A DNA stretch of 64,000 bases from Burkholderiaceae bacterium (GTDB lineage: Bacteria; Pseudomonadota; Gammaproteobacteria; Burkholderiales; Burkholderiaceae_E): the NCBI GenBank assembly GCA_016710525.1, contig JADJVQ010000015.1:54786-118785 (forward strand). The letters run 5' to 3'. Position 1 is the first letter of the stretch; every line of letters begins with the position of its first letter. Made by a program: the position numbers and the translations under genes. Shown here piece by piece: positions 29,468 through 37,945 of the stretch. The notes under the pieces were generated by a model. That model saw only the letters and a program-made list of their open reading frames with translations. It was not told the DNA's origin and ran no database searches.

Positions 29468-30333
29468 GCGCCGAGCAGACATTCGCGATCGCGCCGGCGG
29501 AGGAAGCCGGCGGGTCGCCCGCCGGGTCGGCCGGCGGGACGGCCGGCGGGTCGGTGGCCCGCGCGGCCCGCGGGTCGCCGGCCGGGACTCCCGGCGCCGT
29601 CCCGGCCCTCGTGGCGCTGCTGACCGAGGCCGCCGCGCGCCATGCGCCGCTGGTCCAGGTCACCTCCCTGGGCCCCGAGGACATGCTGATCACCGACGTG
29701 ATCGCACGCCACCGCCTGCCCATCGAGGTGGTGACGCTGGACACCGGACGCCTGCCGCGCGAGACCTACGCCCTGCTGGCCCAGGCCCAGCGGCGCTATG
29801 GCCCGCAGGGCACCGCCATCCGGGTGATCTGGCCGGAGCCGGCGGCGGTGGAGATCTTTGTGCACCGTTACGGCATCGACGGCTTCTACGACTCGGTCGA
29901 GGCCCGCAAGGCCTGCTGCGACGCCCGCAAGGTGCGCCCGCTGGCGCGCGCGCTCGCCGGCAAGCATGGCTGGGTCACCGGCCTGCGCCGCGGCCAGTCC
30001 AGCGAACGCGCGGGCATCACCGAGCTCGAGACCGACACCGCCGCCGACGGCAGTCCCCGCGCCAAGCTCAACCCGCTGGCCGCCTGGAGCGACGAGCAGG
30101 TCTGGGCCTACCTGCGCGAGCACGACGTGCCGGTCAACGCACTGCATGCGCAGGGCTACCCCAGCATCGGCTGCGGCCCCTGCACCCGCGCGGTGGCCGC
30201 CGGCGAAGATCCACGCGCCGGCCGCTGGTGGTGGGAGCAGGCATCGATCAAGGAGTGCGGCTTGCACGTCGGCGCCGATGGCCGACTGCGCCGCGCCGGC
30301 GCGCGCCAGACTTCCGAGGAAACCGTTTCATGA
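29464..30333 (+). CDS. cysH: Phosphoadenylyl/adenylyl-sulfate reductase, iron-sulfur type
   Basis: The 289-residue enzyme reduces APS (or PAPS) to sulfite. Key elements are VQVTSLGPEDMLITDVI, VVTLDTGRLPRETY, DGFYDSVEARKACCDARKVRPL with the CC pair, WVTGLRRGQSSERAG and a second pair in GCGPCTRAV, then KECGLH with the redox-active C-terminal cysteine. The CC...CxxC ligands bind a 4Fe-4S cluster, so APS is the likely substrate. Residues about 15-45 form an unusual Gly/Ser/Ala/Thr linker. The start overlaps the DUF934 stop (ATGA). Confidence 0.93.
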   Translation: MSAEQTFAIAPAEEAGGSPAGSAGGTAGGSVARAARGSPAGTPGAVPALVALLTEAAARHAPLVQVTSLGPEDMLITDVIARHRLPIEVVTLDTGRLPRETYALLAQAQRRYGPQGTAIRVIWPEPAAVEIFVHRYGIDGFYDSVEARKACCDARKVRPLARALAGKHGWVTGLRRGQSSERAGITELETDTAADGSPRAKLNPLAAWSDEQVWAYLREHDVPVNALHAQGYPSIGCGPCTRAVAAGEDPRAGRWWWEQASIKECGLHVGADGRLRRAGARQTSEETVS

Positions 30334-31277
30334 ACGCACGTGTGCACGCCGATGCCCTGCGGGTGCAGGAGGCCGCCAAAGGCGCCAGCGCCCGCCTCGA
30401 CTGGCTCGAATCCGAAGCGATCCACATCCTGCGCGAGGCGGCGGCCGAATGCCGCACGCCGGCGCTGCTGTTCTCGGGCGGCAAGGACTCGCTGGTGCTG
30501 CTGCGCCTGGCCGAGAAGGCCTTCCGGCCAGGCGGCTTCCCGTTCCCGCTGCTGCACGTCGACACCGGCCACAACTTCCCGGAAGTGATCGCCTTTCGCG
30601 ACGCGACCGCTCAGCGGCTGGGCGAGCGCCTGATCGTTCGCTCGGTCGAAGACTCGATTGCGCAGGGCAAGGTGGCCGACCCCGGTCCGCTGGGCTCGCG
30701 CAACGCACTGCAGTCGGTGACCCTGCTCGACGCGGTGGCCGAGTTCGGCTTCGATGCGCTGATCGGCGGCGCCCGCCGCGACGAAGAAAAGGCACGGGCC
30801 AAGGAACGCGTGTTCTCGCATCGCGATGCCTTCGGCCAGTGGGACCCGCGCCGCCAGCGCCCCGAACTCTGGTCGCTGTACAACGCGCGGGTCGCGCCCG
30901 AACAGCACCTGCGCGTGTTCCCGATCTCCAACTGGACCGAACTGGACGTGTGGCAGTACATCGTGCGCGAACGCATCGCACTGCCCGACATCTACCTGGC
31001 CCACGACCGCGAGGTGATCGAACGCGGCGACCGGCTGCTGGCGGTGACGCACGTCACCCCGCCGCGCGCCGGCGAAACGGTGCGCACGCTGCGCGTGCGC
31101 TACCGCACCGTGGGCGACATGACCTGCACCTGCCCGGTCCTGTCGCAGGCCGACTGCACCGAAGCCGTATTGGCCGAAACCCTGGTGGCGCGCATCAGCG
31201 AGCGCGGCGCCACCCGGCTGGACGACCGCACCTCCGAAGCCTCGATGGAAGCGCGCAAGCGCGAGGGATACTTCTGA
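30330..31277 (+). CDS. cysD: Sulfate adenylyltransferase subunit 2
   Basis: The 315-residue catalytic subunit forms APS from ATP and sulfate. The PP-loop reads LLFSGGKDSLVLLRLAEKAF. HVDTGHNFPEVIAFRD, DALIGGARRDEEKARAKERVFS and WTELDVWQYI are also classical. ATG 30330 overlaps the cysH stop by 4 bp, and the stop touches the cysN start by one base. The two subunits work as a heterodimer in which CysN GTP hydrolysis drives adenylylation. Confidence 0.96.
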   Translation: MNARVHADALRVQEAAKGASARLDWLESEAIHILREAAAECRTPALLFSGGKDSLVLLRLAEKAFRPGGFPFPLLHVDTGHNFPEVIAFRDATAQRLGERLIVRSVEDSIAQGKVADPGPLGSRNALQSVTLLDAVAEFGFDALIGGARRDEEKARAKERVFSHRDAFGQWDPRRQRPELWSLYNARVAPEQHLRVFPISNWTELDVWQYIVRERIALPDIYLAHDREVIERGDRLLAVTHVTPPRAGETVRTLRVRYRTVGDMTCTCPVLSQADCTEAVLAETLVARISERGATRLDDRTSEASMEARKREGYF

Positions 31278-32635
31278 TGAGCACCCTGGCCCCGCAACAG
31301 CCCGCCGCATCCGCCGGCCCCGCCCCCGCCATCGCCCCGGTGCTGCGGGTGATGACCGCCGGCAGCGTCGACGACGGCAAGAGCACGCTGATCGGCAAGC
31401 TGCTGCACGACCTGGACCGCATCGACGACGACGTGCTCGAAGACCTGCGCCGTGCTTCGCAGCGGCGCGGCCGCGGCGAACTCGACCTGTCGCTGTTCAC
31501 CGATGGCCTGAGCGACGAGCGCGAACAGGGCATCACCATCGACGTGGCCTACCGCTACTTCGCGTTCGGCGGGCGCAGCTTCATCCTGGCCGACTCCCCC
31601 GGCCATGTCGAATACACCCGCAACATGATCTGCGCGGCCAGCCAGTCCGACGTGGCCCTGATCCTGGTCGATGCCCGCACCGGCCCGCTCGAGCAGACTC
31701 GCCGCCATGCGCTGCTGGCCTCGTTGCTGGGCGTGCGCCAGCGGGTGTACCTGGTCAACAAGATGGACCTGGTGGACTTCGATCAGGCCCGCTTCACCGA
31801 AGCGCGCGAAACGATCGAAGCCATCGAAGCCGGCATCAGGGCGCAGCCCGACGCACCGGTCAGCCAGGTGCATGTGCTGCCGATCTGCGCGCTCGATGGC
31901 GACCACCTCGCGCGCCGCGGCGAGCGCATGCCGTGGTACCACGGCCCGCTGCTGGCCGACCTGCTGCTCACCCTGCCCGGGCGCAACGAGAGCGACAGCG
32001 AAGGCGCCCTGCGCTTTCCGGTGCAGGGCCTGATCCGCCCCACCGGGCGCGCCGCCGGCGACCGCTGGCACGACTTCCGCGGCCTGTCGGGCCGCATCGA
32101 GAGCGGCCGCATCGCGGTCGGCGACCGGGTCACGGTGGCCGAGCCCACTGTCGAGGGCGAAGCCCGCGTGGCCACCGTCACCGACATCCTGCTGCACGAA
32201 GATGCGCGCCTGCAGGCCAGCGCCGGCGAGTCGATCACCCTGGTGCTGGACACCGACCTGGACATCGGCCGCGGCGCGGTGCTGATCCATGCGGACCAGC
32301 CGGCCGTGCTGTCGGACCGCATCGAGGTCGACCTGTGCTGGATGGACGAGCGGCCCGGGCGCATCGGCCAGCGCGTGCTGGTCAAGCAGGGCACGCGCAC
32401 GCTGATGGCGCGTATCGAGCAGCTGCACTCCAGCCTCGATGTGAACAGCGGCCAGCATGCGCCGATCGACAGCCCCGCGCAGGCGCTGCGCAAGAACGCG
32501 GTGGTGCGCGCGCAGCTGCGCACCGAGCGGCCGATCCTGATCGACAGCTACACGCTGCTGCCGCGCACCGGCAGCCTGATCCTGCTGGAGCCAGGCGAGT
32601 TCAGCACGCTGGCGGCAGGGATCATTCGTGGCTGA
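31277..32635 (+). CDS. cysN: Sulfate adenylyltransferase subunit 1 (GTPase)
   Basis: This 452-residue translation-factor-like GTPase stimulates CysD. It has the P-loop TAGSVDDGKSTLIGKL, switch region ERGITIDVAY-like DEREQGITIDVAYRYF, G3 ADSPGHVEYT and G4 VNKMDLVDF, followed by beta-barrel domains (GRIESGRIAVGDRVTV, LVKQGTRTLMARI). No APS-kinase (CysC) domain follows, so APS is probably reduced directly by CysH. ATG 31277 overlaps the cysD stop by one base. Confidence 0.95.
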   Translation: MSTLAPQQPAASAGPAPAIAPVLRVMTAGSVDDGKSTLIGKLLHDLDRIDDDVLEDLRRASQRRGRGELDLSLFTDGLSDEREQGITIDVAYRYFAFGGRSFILADSPGHVEYTRNMICAASQSDVALILVDARTGPLEQTRRHALLASLLGVRQRVYLVNKMDLVDFDQARFTEARETIEAIEAGIRAQPDAPVSQVHVLPICALDGDHLARRGERMPWYHGPLLADLLLTLPGRNESDSEGALRFPVQGLIRPTGRAAGDRWHDFRGLSGRIESGRIAVGDRVTVAEPTVEGEARVATVTDILLHEDARLQASAGESITLVLDTDLDIGRGAVLIHADQPAVLSDRIEVDLCWMDERPGRIGQRVLVKQGTRTLMARIEQLHSSLDVNSGQHAPIDSPAQALRKNAVVRAQLRTERPILIDSYTLLPRTGSLILLEPGEFSTLAAGIIRG

Positions 32636-33533
32636 GAACGCCCCGCGCGTCTGGCTGGTGGGCGCCGGCCCCGGCGATCCCGACCTGCTGACGGTGCAGG
32701 CGCTCAAGCTGCTGGCCCGCGCCCGCGTCGTGATCCACGATGCCCTGGTGTCCGAAGCCATCCTCGCACTCGCGCCGCAGGCACTGAGGGTGCCGGTGGG
32801 CAAGCGCGCCGGGCGCGTCAGTGCGCGCCAGACCCACATCAATGCGCTGCTGATCGAGCACGCCCGCGCGCTCGACCCGAATGCGGACGACCTGGTCGTG
32901 CGCCTGAAGGGCGGCGACCCGCTGATCTTCGCCCGCGCCCAGGAAGAGATCGATGCGCTGCGCGCGGCCGGCATCGCATTTGGCATCGCACCCGGCGTCA
33001 CCGCCGCGCAGGCGGGCCACGCCGCGATCGGCGCGCCGATGACCCGCCGCGGCCAGCGCCGCGCGCTGGTGCTGAGCACGCCGCAGGTGCAGACCGGCGA
33101 CGGCAGCGACCTGTCGTGGGCCCGCCCGCTGCTGGCCAGCGGCGGTGGCGCGCTCTACATGGCGGCCACGGCCGCCGCGCGCGTGCAGGCCACGCTGCTG
33201 GTGATGGGCATGGCGACCGATCTGCCGGCGGCCTGGGTGGTCGATGCCTCGAGACCCACGCAGCGCATCACAGCGACCACCGTGGGCCGGCTGACGCAGG
33301 ATGCACCGGCGGGTGGCGCGCCGGCGCTGCTGCTGATCGGCTGTTACACGAATGCGCCGGCTGGCAGGTGGCCGCGACGCCAGCGGCAGAATCGGCCGAA
33401 ACACCCGGGCGTGCCCGGCGGCGGGCGGCACCCAGCCCGGCAAGTGCAAGTGCTGACAGAGCCAGGGTTGACGGCTCGGGAACGTCGTTTGCGGGGATCT
33501 GATCAAACCGAAGGTTGTCGATCGCAAAGTTGA
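32628..33533 (+). CDS. cobA: Uroporphyrinogen-III C-methyltransferase, with abnormal C-terminal extension
   Basis: This SAM-dependent enzyme makes precorrin-2 for siroheme, the cofactor of the CysI encoded upstream. It has VWLVGAGPGDPDLLTVQAL, VVIHDALVS, VVRLKGGDPLIFARAQEEI and FGIAPGVTAAQAGHA. GTG 32628 overlaps the cysN stop. Homology ends near ALLLIGCYTN (about 33350, residue 240), the normal end of the family. The next 60 residues are Arg/Gly/Pro-rich and read antisense through the minus-strand PEP-CTERM gene. The native stop has therefore probably been lost at a DNA junction, although the catalytic domain looks complete. Confidence 0.9.
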   Translation: MAENAPRVWLVGAGPGDPDLLTVQALKLLARARVVIHDALVSEAILALAPQALRVPVGKRAGRVSARQTHINALLIEHARALDPNADDLVVRLKGGDPLIFARAQEEIDALRAAGIAFGIAPGVTAAQAGHAAIGAPMTRRGQRRALVLSTPQVQTGDGSDLSWARPLLASGGGALYMAATAAARVQATLLVMGMATDLPAAWVVDASRPTQRITATTVGRLTQDAPAGGAPALLLIGCYTNAPAGRWPRRQRQNRPKHPGVPGGGRHPARQVQVLTEPGLTARERRLRGSDQTEGCRSQS

Positions 33534-34092
33534 ACGATATCGACGGATTGCTGTTCGGATGGTAAGACAGCTCGACTCGCGCAATCGGGGTGGTCTCTTC
33601 CAGCCCCGCAAACCCTGCCAGGCCAATGGCGGCGCCCGACCCCACGAAATCGTGGGTTTCGATCAGCGTATCGGAACTGTCGTAAGCCGCCATCGTGAAG
33701 AAGCTGCCCTGGGAGGAACCGAAATCCATTCCCACCCGACTGACCGGGACAGAAAAGAAGAGCGACAACGGCGGCATCGAACCCTGTCCCGATCCCTGGT
33801 CGACAAATGCCACGTTCGGCGCGGAAGAGGCCGGGATAGAGCTGCCGAGAAGTGTGTTCGCCGTGGCAGCGGCATTGCCGAAAGTCACCCCCTGCCCGGC
33901 ATACTGGGTGGTGATGGGCTCACCCGTGCCGAGGTCCGCGCTGCCGCTCAGGGTGTCGAAGTTGATGACGATTGCGCTTCCTGAAAACGCGCCCAGGCCG
34001 ATGACGCTGGCGTGAGACGCATGGGGCGCGACAATCACGGCCGCCAGCAGTGCCGAAAGCAGCATTTTCGAGGCGAATCGTTCGGGTTTCAT
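33268..34092 (-). CDS. PEP-CTERM sorting-domain secreted protein, with aberrant tail after the sorting signal
   Basis: ATG 34092 starts a signal peptide (LLSALLAAVIVAPHASHA), then a beta-rich domain (FDTLSGSADLG, VSRVGMDFGSSQGSF, VELSYHPNSNPSISF) typical of exported choice-of-anchor proteins, and then VPEPSTLALSALALAGLGAARRRAR. This is a complete PEP-CTERM signal: a VPEP motif at 204-207, a hydrophobic helix and an arginine cluster. Such proteins are processed by exosortase, which is not in the window. The protein should end a few residues later but runs on for about 45 residues antisense to cobA. Codon use is less GC-biased than in the neighbouring cys genes. Confidence 0.85.
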   Translation of the reverse strand: MKPERFASKMLLSALLAAVIVAPHASHASVIGLGAFSGSAIVINFDTLSGSADLGTGEPITTQYAGQGVTFGNAAATANTLLGSSIPASSAPNVAFVDQGSGQGSMPPLSLFFSVPVSRVGMDFGSSQGSFFTMAAYDSSDTLIETHDFVGSGAAIGLAGFAGLEETTPIARVELSYHPNSNPSISFNFAIDNLRFDQIPANDVPEPSTLALSALALAGLGAARRRARPGVSADSAAGVAATCQPAHSCNSRSAAAPARHPPVHPASAGPRWSL

Positions 34093-34307
34093 GGCGGGCC
34101 TTTTCAATGGACGGGCCGGCTCAAGGGGCCCTGACATTCTCTAAGCAAGGAGCGCGCCAACGCAAGGAGGTGGCGTCCGCTCGCTCGCAAGCGCCGGCCA
34201 ATTCGGCGCCTCCCCGTCAAATGCGAAGCCCCCCGATTGTCTGGCGGCAAAAAACCCGACGTGACAGAGTCGACGCCTGCCGGGTCGGCAGCCGTGAACG
34301 GTGCATT

Positions 34308-34330
34308 CCGTCACGACCGGACCGTGACGG
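34308..34330. promoter_or_regulatory. 8-bp perfect inverted repeat in a 355-bp gene-poor gap
   Basis: CCGTCACG (34308-34315) and CGTGACGG (34323-34330) flank a 7-bp centre. They lie in the gap 34093-34447 between the PEP-CTERM gene and the methyltransferase remnant, where no convincing gene was found. The element may be an operator for the minus-strand PEP-CTERM gene, or a transcript hairpin. It has no T-run, so it is not a classical terminator. Confidence 0.4.
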
Positions 34331-34447
34331 ATGTCGATTGGCGGGACCGAACCCACTGCGTACCCGAACGACGACCGCGTCACGGCCCGCAGTGGTCTGT
34401 CAAATCGACCGACGCACGCCGATGACCACGGGAACGGCGGGTGGTCC

Positions 34448-35130
34448 TCAGGAATGAGGGGTATCGCGCCACTGATGCGGTAACCAATGGTTGATGTGAT
34501 GCGGGTTGCGCAGATCGTCGTCCAGACGCTCCTGACTCACGATCGGCGGCACGGCGAATACCAGCGTACCCCCAGCCTTCAGGCAGAGCACGGTACCGCG
34601 CAAGAAACCGGCGACATCCTGAATGCGCTCGACGACGTTCGACGTGTAGATCAGGTCGAAGGCGGAGTGCGGCAGGGTCGACCCAATCTGCGAGATATTG
34701 CCCTGGTGGTACTGCAGATTGGATATCGGGAAATGCGCACGGCTGAACAGCACCGCGGAATCATCGAATTCGACAGCCGTTACCTGGAGGGCGCCTTCGC
34801 GCGACAGGTAGGCCGCCCCGTAGCCACTTCCCGATCCGGCGTCCAGCACGGTACGTCCGCGGCAAAGGTCGAGCGCAAACCGGTAGATGGACAGATGGGC
34901 GAAATAACCATCGTTGGGATACAGATGCAGAACACGTTCCCCGCCGTCGCTGATCAGGGCAATTTGCGCGGACGATTCCGGCGGCGGGGGCCGGGGCAGG
35001 GGAGCGTCAGAAGAGGCAAGCCGAATGACGCGACTGCCTGCGTCCTCGAACAGTGCGCACCCGAGTCCCTGGCCCTGAGGTGTTCGACTGATGGCGAACC
35101 CGAGCTCAATGCGCGTCCCACGGATTGATC
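34448..35130 (-). pseudogene. SAM-dependent methyltransferase remnant without a normal start
   Basis: The open minus-strand frame from about 35130 to 34448 encodes HLYPNDGYFAHLSIYRFAL, VLDAGSGSGYGAAYLSREG (SAM-binding motif I), VTAVEFDDSAVLFSRAHFP and FDLIYTSNVVERIQD. This is a class I methyltransferase, similar in style to those in polysaccharide loci. It has no credible ATG, its 5' end overlaps the toxin gene, and it stops soon after NHWLPHQWRDTPHS. It therefore seems truncated at both ends. A short form from GTG 34849 would lack the region before motif I. I regard it as debris of a mobile or surface-glycan segment. Confidence 0.6.
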
Positions 35131-35528
35131 ACCGGCACACCGGACGACACGAACGGTGCCGTATCGCGTGTCGCCACGGTGAACCCGTGCACGGCCGCGA
35201 TGGCGGCAATCTGGCCGTCAGCCACACAAATCGACTTTCCGGCAGCGCGTGCACGGCCGACGATGCCGGCGTAGACGAGCGCAGCGTCTCGGTCGAACGG
35301 CAGGATGCGTGGACCGAACAGGCCATCGAGCAACGCTCCCAAAGCGCGAGCCAGGCTCTGCTTGCGCTTTCCATCCCGCAAGAGGTCGACGCCGACAAGC
35401 AGTTCAGAGAGATTGATGGCTGTCAGATACAGCGTCTCGGCGACCTGACCATCGAGCCACGCCTGGACTGATGGATCTCCCTCGCGCCGCATGGGCTCTG
35501 AAACGACGTTCGTGTCCAGAATGATCAT
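35106..35528 (-). CDS. PIN-domain ribonuclease toxin (VapC/FitB type)
   Basis: This 140-residue protein is a PIN domain with the acidic metal-binding residues in order: Asp5 in MIILDTNVVSEPMR, Glu in TAINLSELLVGVDLL, Asp in SICVADGQIAAIAAVHG, and the late VATRDTAPF. PIN toxins cleave RNA and are neutralised by a co-encoded antitoxin. Its ATG overlaps the antitoxin stop by 4 bp (ATGA). The opening VVSEPMRREGDPSVQAWL is characteristic of the FitB subgroup. Confidence 0.92.
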   Translation of the reverse strand: MIILDTNVVSEPMRREGDPSVQAWLDGQVAETLYLTAINLSELLVGVDLLRDGKRKQSLARALGALLDGLFGPRILPFDRDAALVYAGIVGRARAAGKSICVADGQIAAIAAVHGFTVATRDTAPFVSSGVPVINPWDAH

Positions 35529-35764
35529 TCGAACTCCGCCGCCTCCGTCGCCGTCTGGTCGCGGACGATGGCGAGGTCGAACCCGTGGTGCCGCTTCGCG
35601 AAGGCAGACAGTTCGGATCCGATCTTGACGCGAGTCTTTGGCCGCACCTCTGCTTCCAGGATGGCGCGAATTTCAGCCTCCGTGCTGCGCCCATGGCGGG
35701 CAGCACGCAGCTTGAGCGCGCGATGCGTCGCGTCCGGGAGGTTGCGCACTGTGACGACAGCCAT
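35525..35764 (-). CDS. FitA/VapB-type ribbon-helix-helix antitoxin
   Basis: The 79-residue antitoxin begins MAVVTVRNLPDATHRALKLRAARHGRSTEAEIRAIL, a ribbon-helix-helix DNA-binding fold of the Arc/FitA type. Its C-terminal tail should bind and block the PIN toxin. ATG 35764 is preferred to a GTG 9 bp upstream because it lies directly at the ribbon strand. It is expected to repress its own promoter together with the toxin, and palindromic sites lie just upstream. Confidence 0.9.
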   Translation of the reverse strand: MAVVTVRNLPDATHRALKLRAARHGRSTEAEIRAILEAEVRPKTRVKIGSELSAFAKRHHGFDLAIVRDQTATEAAEFE

Positions 35765-35784
35765 TGACTTCACTCTATATTGAT

Positions 35785-35821
35785 TGATGTCAATGATATC
35801 AAATGTGAACAGATGACATCA
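35785..35821. promoter_or_regulatory. Three TGAT(G/A)TCA sites, candidate toxin-antitoxin operator
   Basis: TGATGTCA (35785-35792), the palindrome TGATATCA (35794-35801) and TGACATCA (35814-35821, the inverted form of the first) lie upstream of the antitoxin start in unusually AT-rich DNA. FitA/VapB proteins bind such paired palindromes as tetramers to autoregulate. The arrangement is directly visible; the binding is inferred. Confidence 0.6.
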
Positions 35822-35990
35822 CCTCTTTGGGCTCACCGACCTGGCGCCCACAAGGCGCCGGTCGGGTTCCTCAATTCTGATGGCACGTCGGCACGGCTGG
35901 CATAGAACAACTGGCCGACCCGGGAGCCTCGGCAAGGAAGCCGACCCCATCCCGGTACCATCCCATCTACCCTCACTTCCGCAAGCCCCC

Positions 35991-36872
35991 ATGCAGCGTC
36001 TGATGATCCCCGCCCGCGGCGGCCACCTGGCGGGCCTGAACTTCGGCCGCGCCCAGGGTCCGATCGACCTGGTCTTCCTGCACGCCACCGGCTTCAACGC
36101 GCTCACCTACCGGCAGCTGCTGCAGCCGCTGGCCGATCGCTTCCGCGTCGTTGCGCTGGACCTGCGCGGGCACGGCCACACGATGCTGCCGGCGCGCGCG
36201 GCCTTCCTCACCCACTGGCACCCGTATGCGGCCGATGTGGTGGCGGCGGTGCGCCAGTTGTCGCGCGGGCACGCCATGCCCCGCCTCATCGCCGGCCACT
36301 CGATGGGCGCCACCACCGCGCTGCTGGCGCTGGCCGGCGCGCCCGAGCTGGCCGGGGCGCTGCTGATGATCGATCCGGCGGTCGTGCCGCCCACCTGGCG
36401 GCGCGGCCTGCTGCTGCCGCTGGCGCCGCACATCCTGCGCCGCCGGCTGCCGATCGCGCGCTCGGCAGGGCGCCGGCGCGAGCACTTCGGCAGCACCGCC
36501 GAGGCGCTGGCCAGTTATCGCGGCCGTGGCGCCTTCAAGACCTGGAAGCCGGGCTTCCTGGACGATTACGTCGAAGACGGCTTCGCGCCGCAGCCCGACG
36601 GCTCGGTGCGCCTGCGCTGTTCGCCCGCCTGGGAGAGCGCCACCTTTGCCGGCCATCGCCACGACACCTTCGCCGCGCTGCGCGCCCTGCGCGTGCCGGC
36701 CCGGCTGATGGCCGCCGAGAAGGGCTCCACGACCACCGGCCTGCTGCCGATGATCGCGCAGGCCGCGCCGGCCATGACGATCGAGACGGTGGCCGGCTGC
36801 ACGCACTTCGTGCCGATGGAGCGCCCCGAGCTGGTCCGCGAACGCATGATCGCGATGATGAACGCCAGCTGA
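35991..36872 (+). CDS. Alpha/beta-hydrolase fold enzyme
   Basis: The 293-residue protein contains LVFLHATGFNALTYRQLLQPL, VVALDLRGHGHTMLP, LIAGHSMGATTALLAL (nucleophile Ser in GHSMG) and a C-terminal VAGCTHFVPMERPELV with the catalytic His. The HATGF oxyanion loop replaces the usual HG. It is an intracellular hydrolase without a signal peptide. ATG 35991 matches the start of the fold. Immediate neighbours give no clue to the substrate. Confidence 0.82.
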   Translation: MQRLMIPARGGHLAGLNFGRAQGPIDLVFLHATGFNALTYRQLLQPLADRFRVVALDLRGHGHTMLPARAAFLTHWHPYAADVVAAVRQLSRGHAMPRLIAGHSMGATTALLALAGAPELAGALLMIDPAVVPPTWRRGLLLPLAPHILRRRLPIARSAGRRREHFGSTAEALASYRGRGAFKTWKPGFLDDYVEDGFAPQPDGSVRLRCSPAWESATFAGHRHDTFAALRALRVPARLMAAEKGSTTTGLLPMIAQAAPAMTIETVAGCTHFVPMERPELVRERMIAMMNAS

Positions 36873-36934
36873 TTCGTCGGCGCCCGATTTTCCCGCATAC
36901 TCGCGGGCTTTTTCGCGAACACGGTGCGCACCTC

Positions 36935-37831
36935 ATGTGGTTCAGGAATCTGATCGTCTATTCGGTCCCCGCTGGCTGGGACCTGTCACCCGAAGCATTG
37001 GCCGAGCTGCTCGCGCCCCAGGCCTTCGCGCCCGGCTCGAGCATCGAGGAGCTCAGCGTCGGCTGGGTGCCGCCCAAGGAGGGCGACACCGCGCTGGTCT
37101 ACGCGGTGGGCCGCCAGATGCTGCTCACGCTGCGCCACGAAAAGAAGCTGCTGCCGGCCAAGGTGATCGCGCAGGTGGTCAAGCAGCGCGCCGAGAAGCT
37201 CGAAGAGGAAGAAGGCTTCAAGCCCGGGCGCAAGCGCCTGAAGGAACTGAAGGAACTGGTGCGCGACGAACTGCTGCCGCGCGCCTTCAGCCTGTCCAGC
37301 GACACCCGGGTGTGGATCGACCCGGTGCACGGCTGGCTGGCGGTGGACACCGGCTCGGCCAACAAGGCCGGCGAGGTGTTCACATTGCTGGTCAAGGCGA
37401 TCGACGGATTCCCGGGCAAGTCGCTGAAGGTGACCGCCTCGGTGCCCGGCGAGATGACGGCCTGGCTGTCCACCGGCGAGGCGCCGGCCGGCTTCACCGT
37501 CGACCAGGACGCCGAACTGAAGGCGCGCGACGGCAAGGCCACGGTGCGCTTCGCCAATCAGTCGCTGGAACTGGACGATGTGGCCCGCCACACCAAGGCC
37601 GGCAAGCACTGCACCAAGCTGGCGCTGACCTGGGCCAGCCGGATCAGCTTCCTGCTGACCGACAAGCTGGAGATCAAGCGCATCCGTGCGCTGGACATCC
37701 TGAAGGAGGCCGGCGGCAATACCGAGGGCGATGCCGACGAGCGATTCACGGCCGATGCGATGCTGATGACCGGCGAGCTGGCCAAGCTGCTGGAGGAGGT
37801 GGTGGAGGCGCTGGGCGGGAGGCAGGTTTGA
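36935..37831 (+). CDS. rdgC: Recombination-associated protein RdgC
   Basis: This 298-residue protein matches RdgC, a ring-shaped nucleoid DNA-binding protein that modulates RecA. It starts MWFRNLIVYSVPAGWDLSPEAL and contains GDTALVYAVGRQMLLTLRHEKKLLPAKVI, FKPGRKRLKELKELVRDELLPRAF and WIDPVHGWLAVDTGS, all standard for the family. Length is normal. It is a core gene among accessory DNA. Confidence 0.95.
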   Translation: MWFRNLIVYSVPAGWDLSPEALAELLAPQAFAPGSSIEELSVGWVPPKEGDTALVYAVGRQMLLTLRHEKKLLPAKVIAQVVKQRAEKLEEEEGFKPGRKRLKELKELVRDELLPRAFSLSSDTRVWIDPVHGWLAVDTGSANKAGEVFTLLVKAIDGFPGKSLKVTASVPGEMTAWLSTGEAPAGFTVDQDAELKARDGKATVRFANQSLELDDVARHTKAGKHCTKLALTWASRISFLLTDKLEIKRIRALDILKEAGGNTEGDADERFTADAMLMTGELAKLLEEVVEALGGRQV

Positions 37832-37867
37832 GGCGGCCATTGAGCCACGACATCTCGGCAATACTCA

Positions 37868-37887
37868 GATCAAGTCGTCGCTTGATC
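37868..37887. terminator. Possible hairpin after rdgC
   Basis: GATCAAG (37868-37874) and CTTGATC (37881-37887) form a 7-bp stem with a 6-base loop, 37 bp after the rdgC stop. No T-run follows, so termination is only suggested. Confidence 0.3.
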
Positions 37888-37945
37888 AGGAGTCAATCCG
37901 GCCACTTGGCCGCACGCAATTGTTGCGGTATGCCCGGGACCTTGA

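Noticed and set aside
34093..34447. Small gene in the 355-bp gap before the methyltransferase remnant
   Set aside because: Short open frames there have no ribosome site, no recognisable motif and atypical composition; only an inverted repeat is visible.
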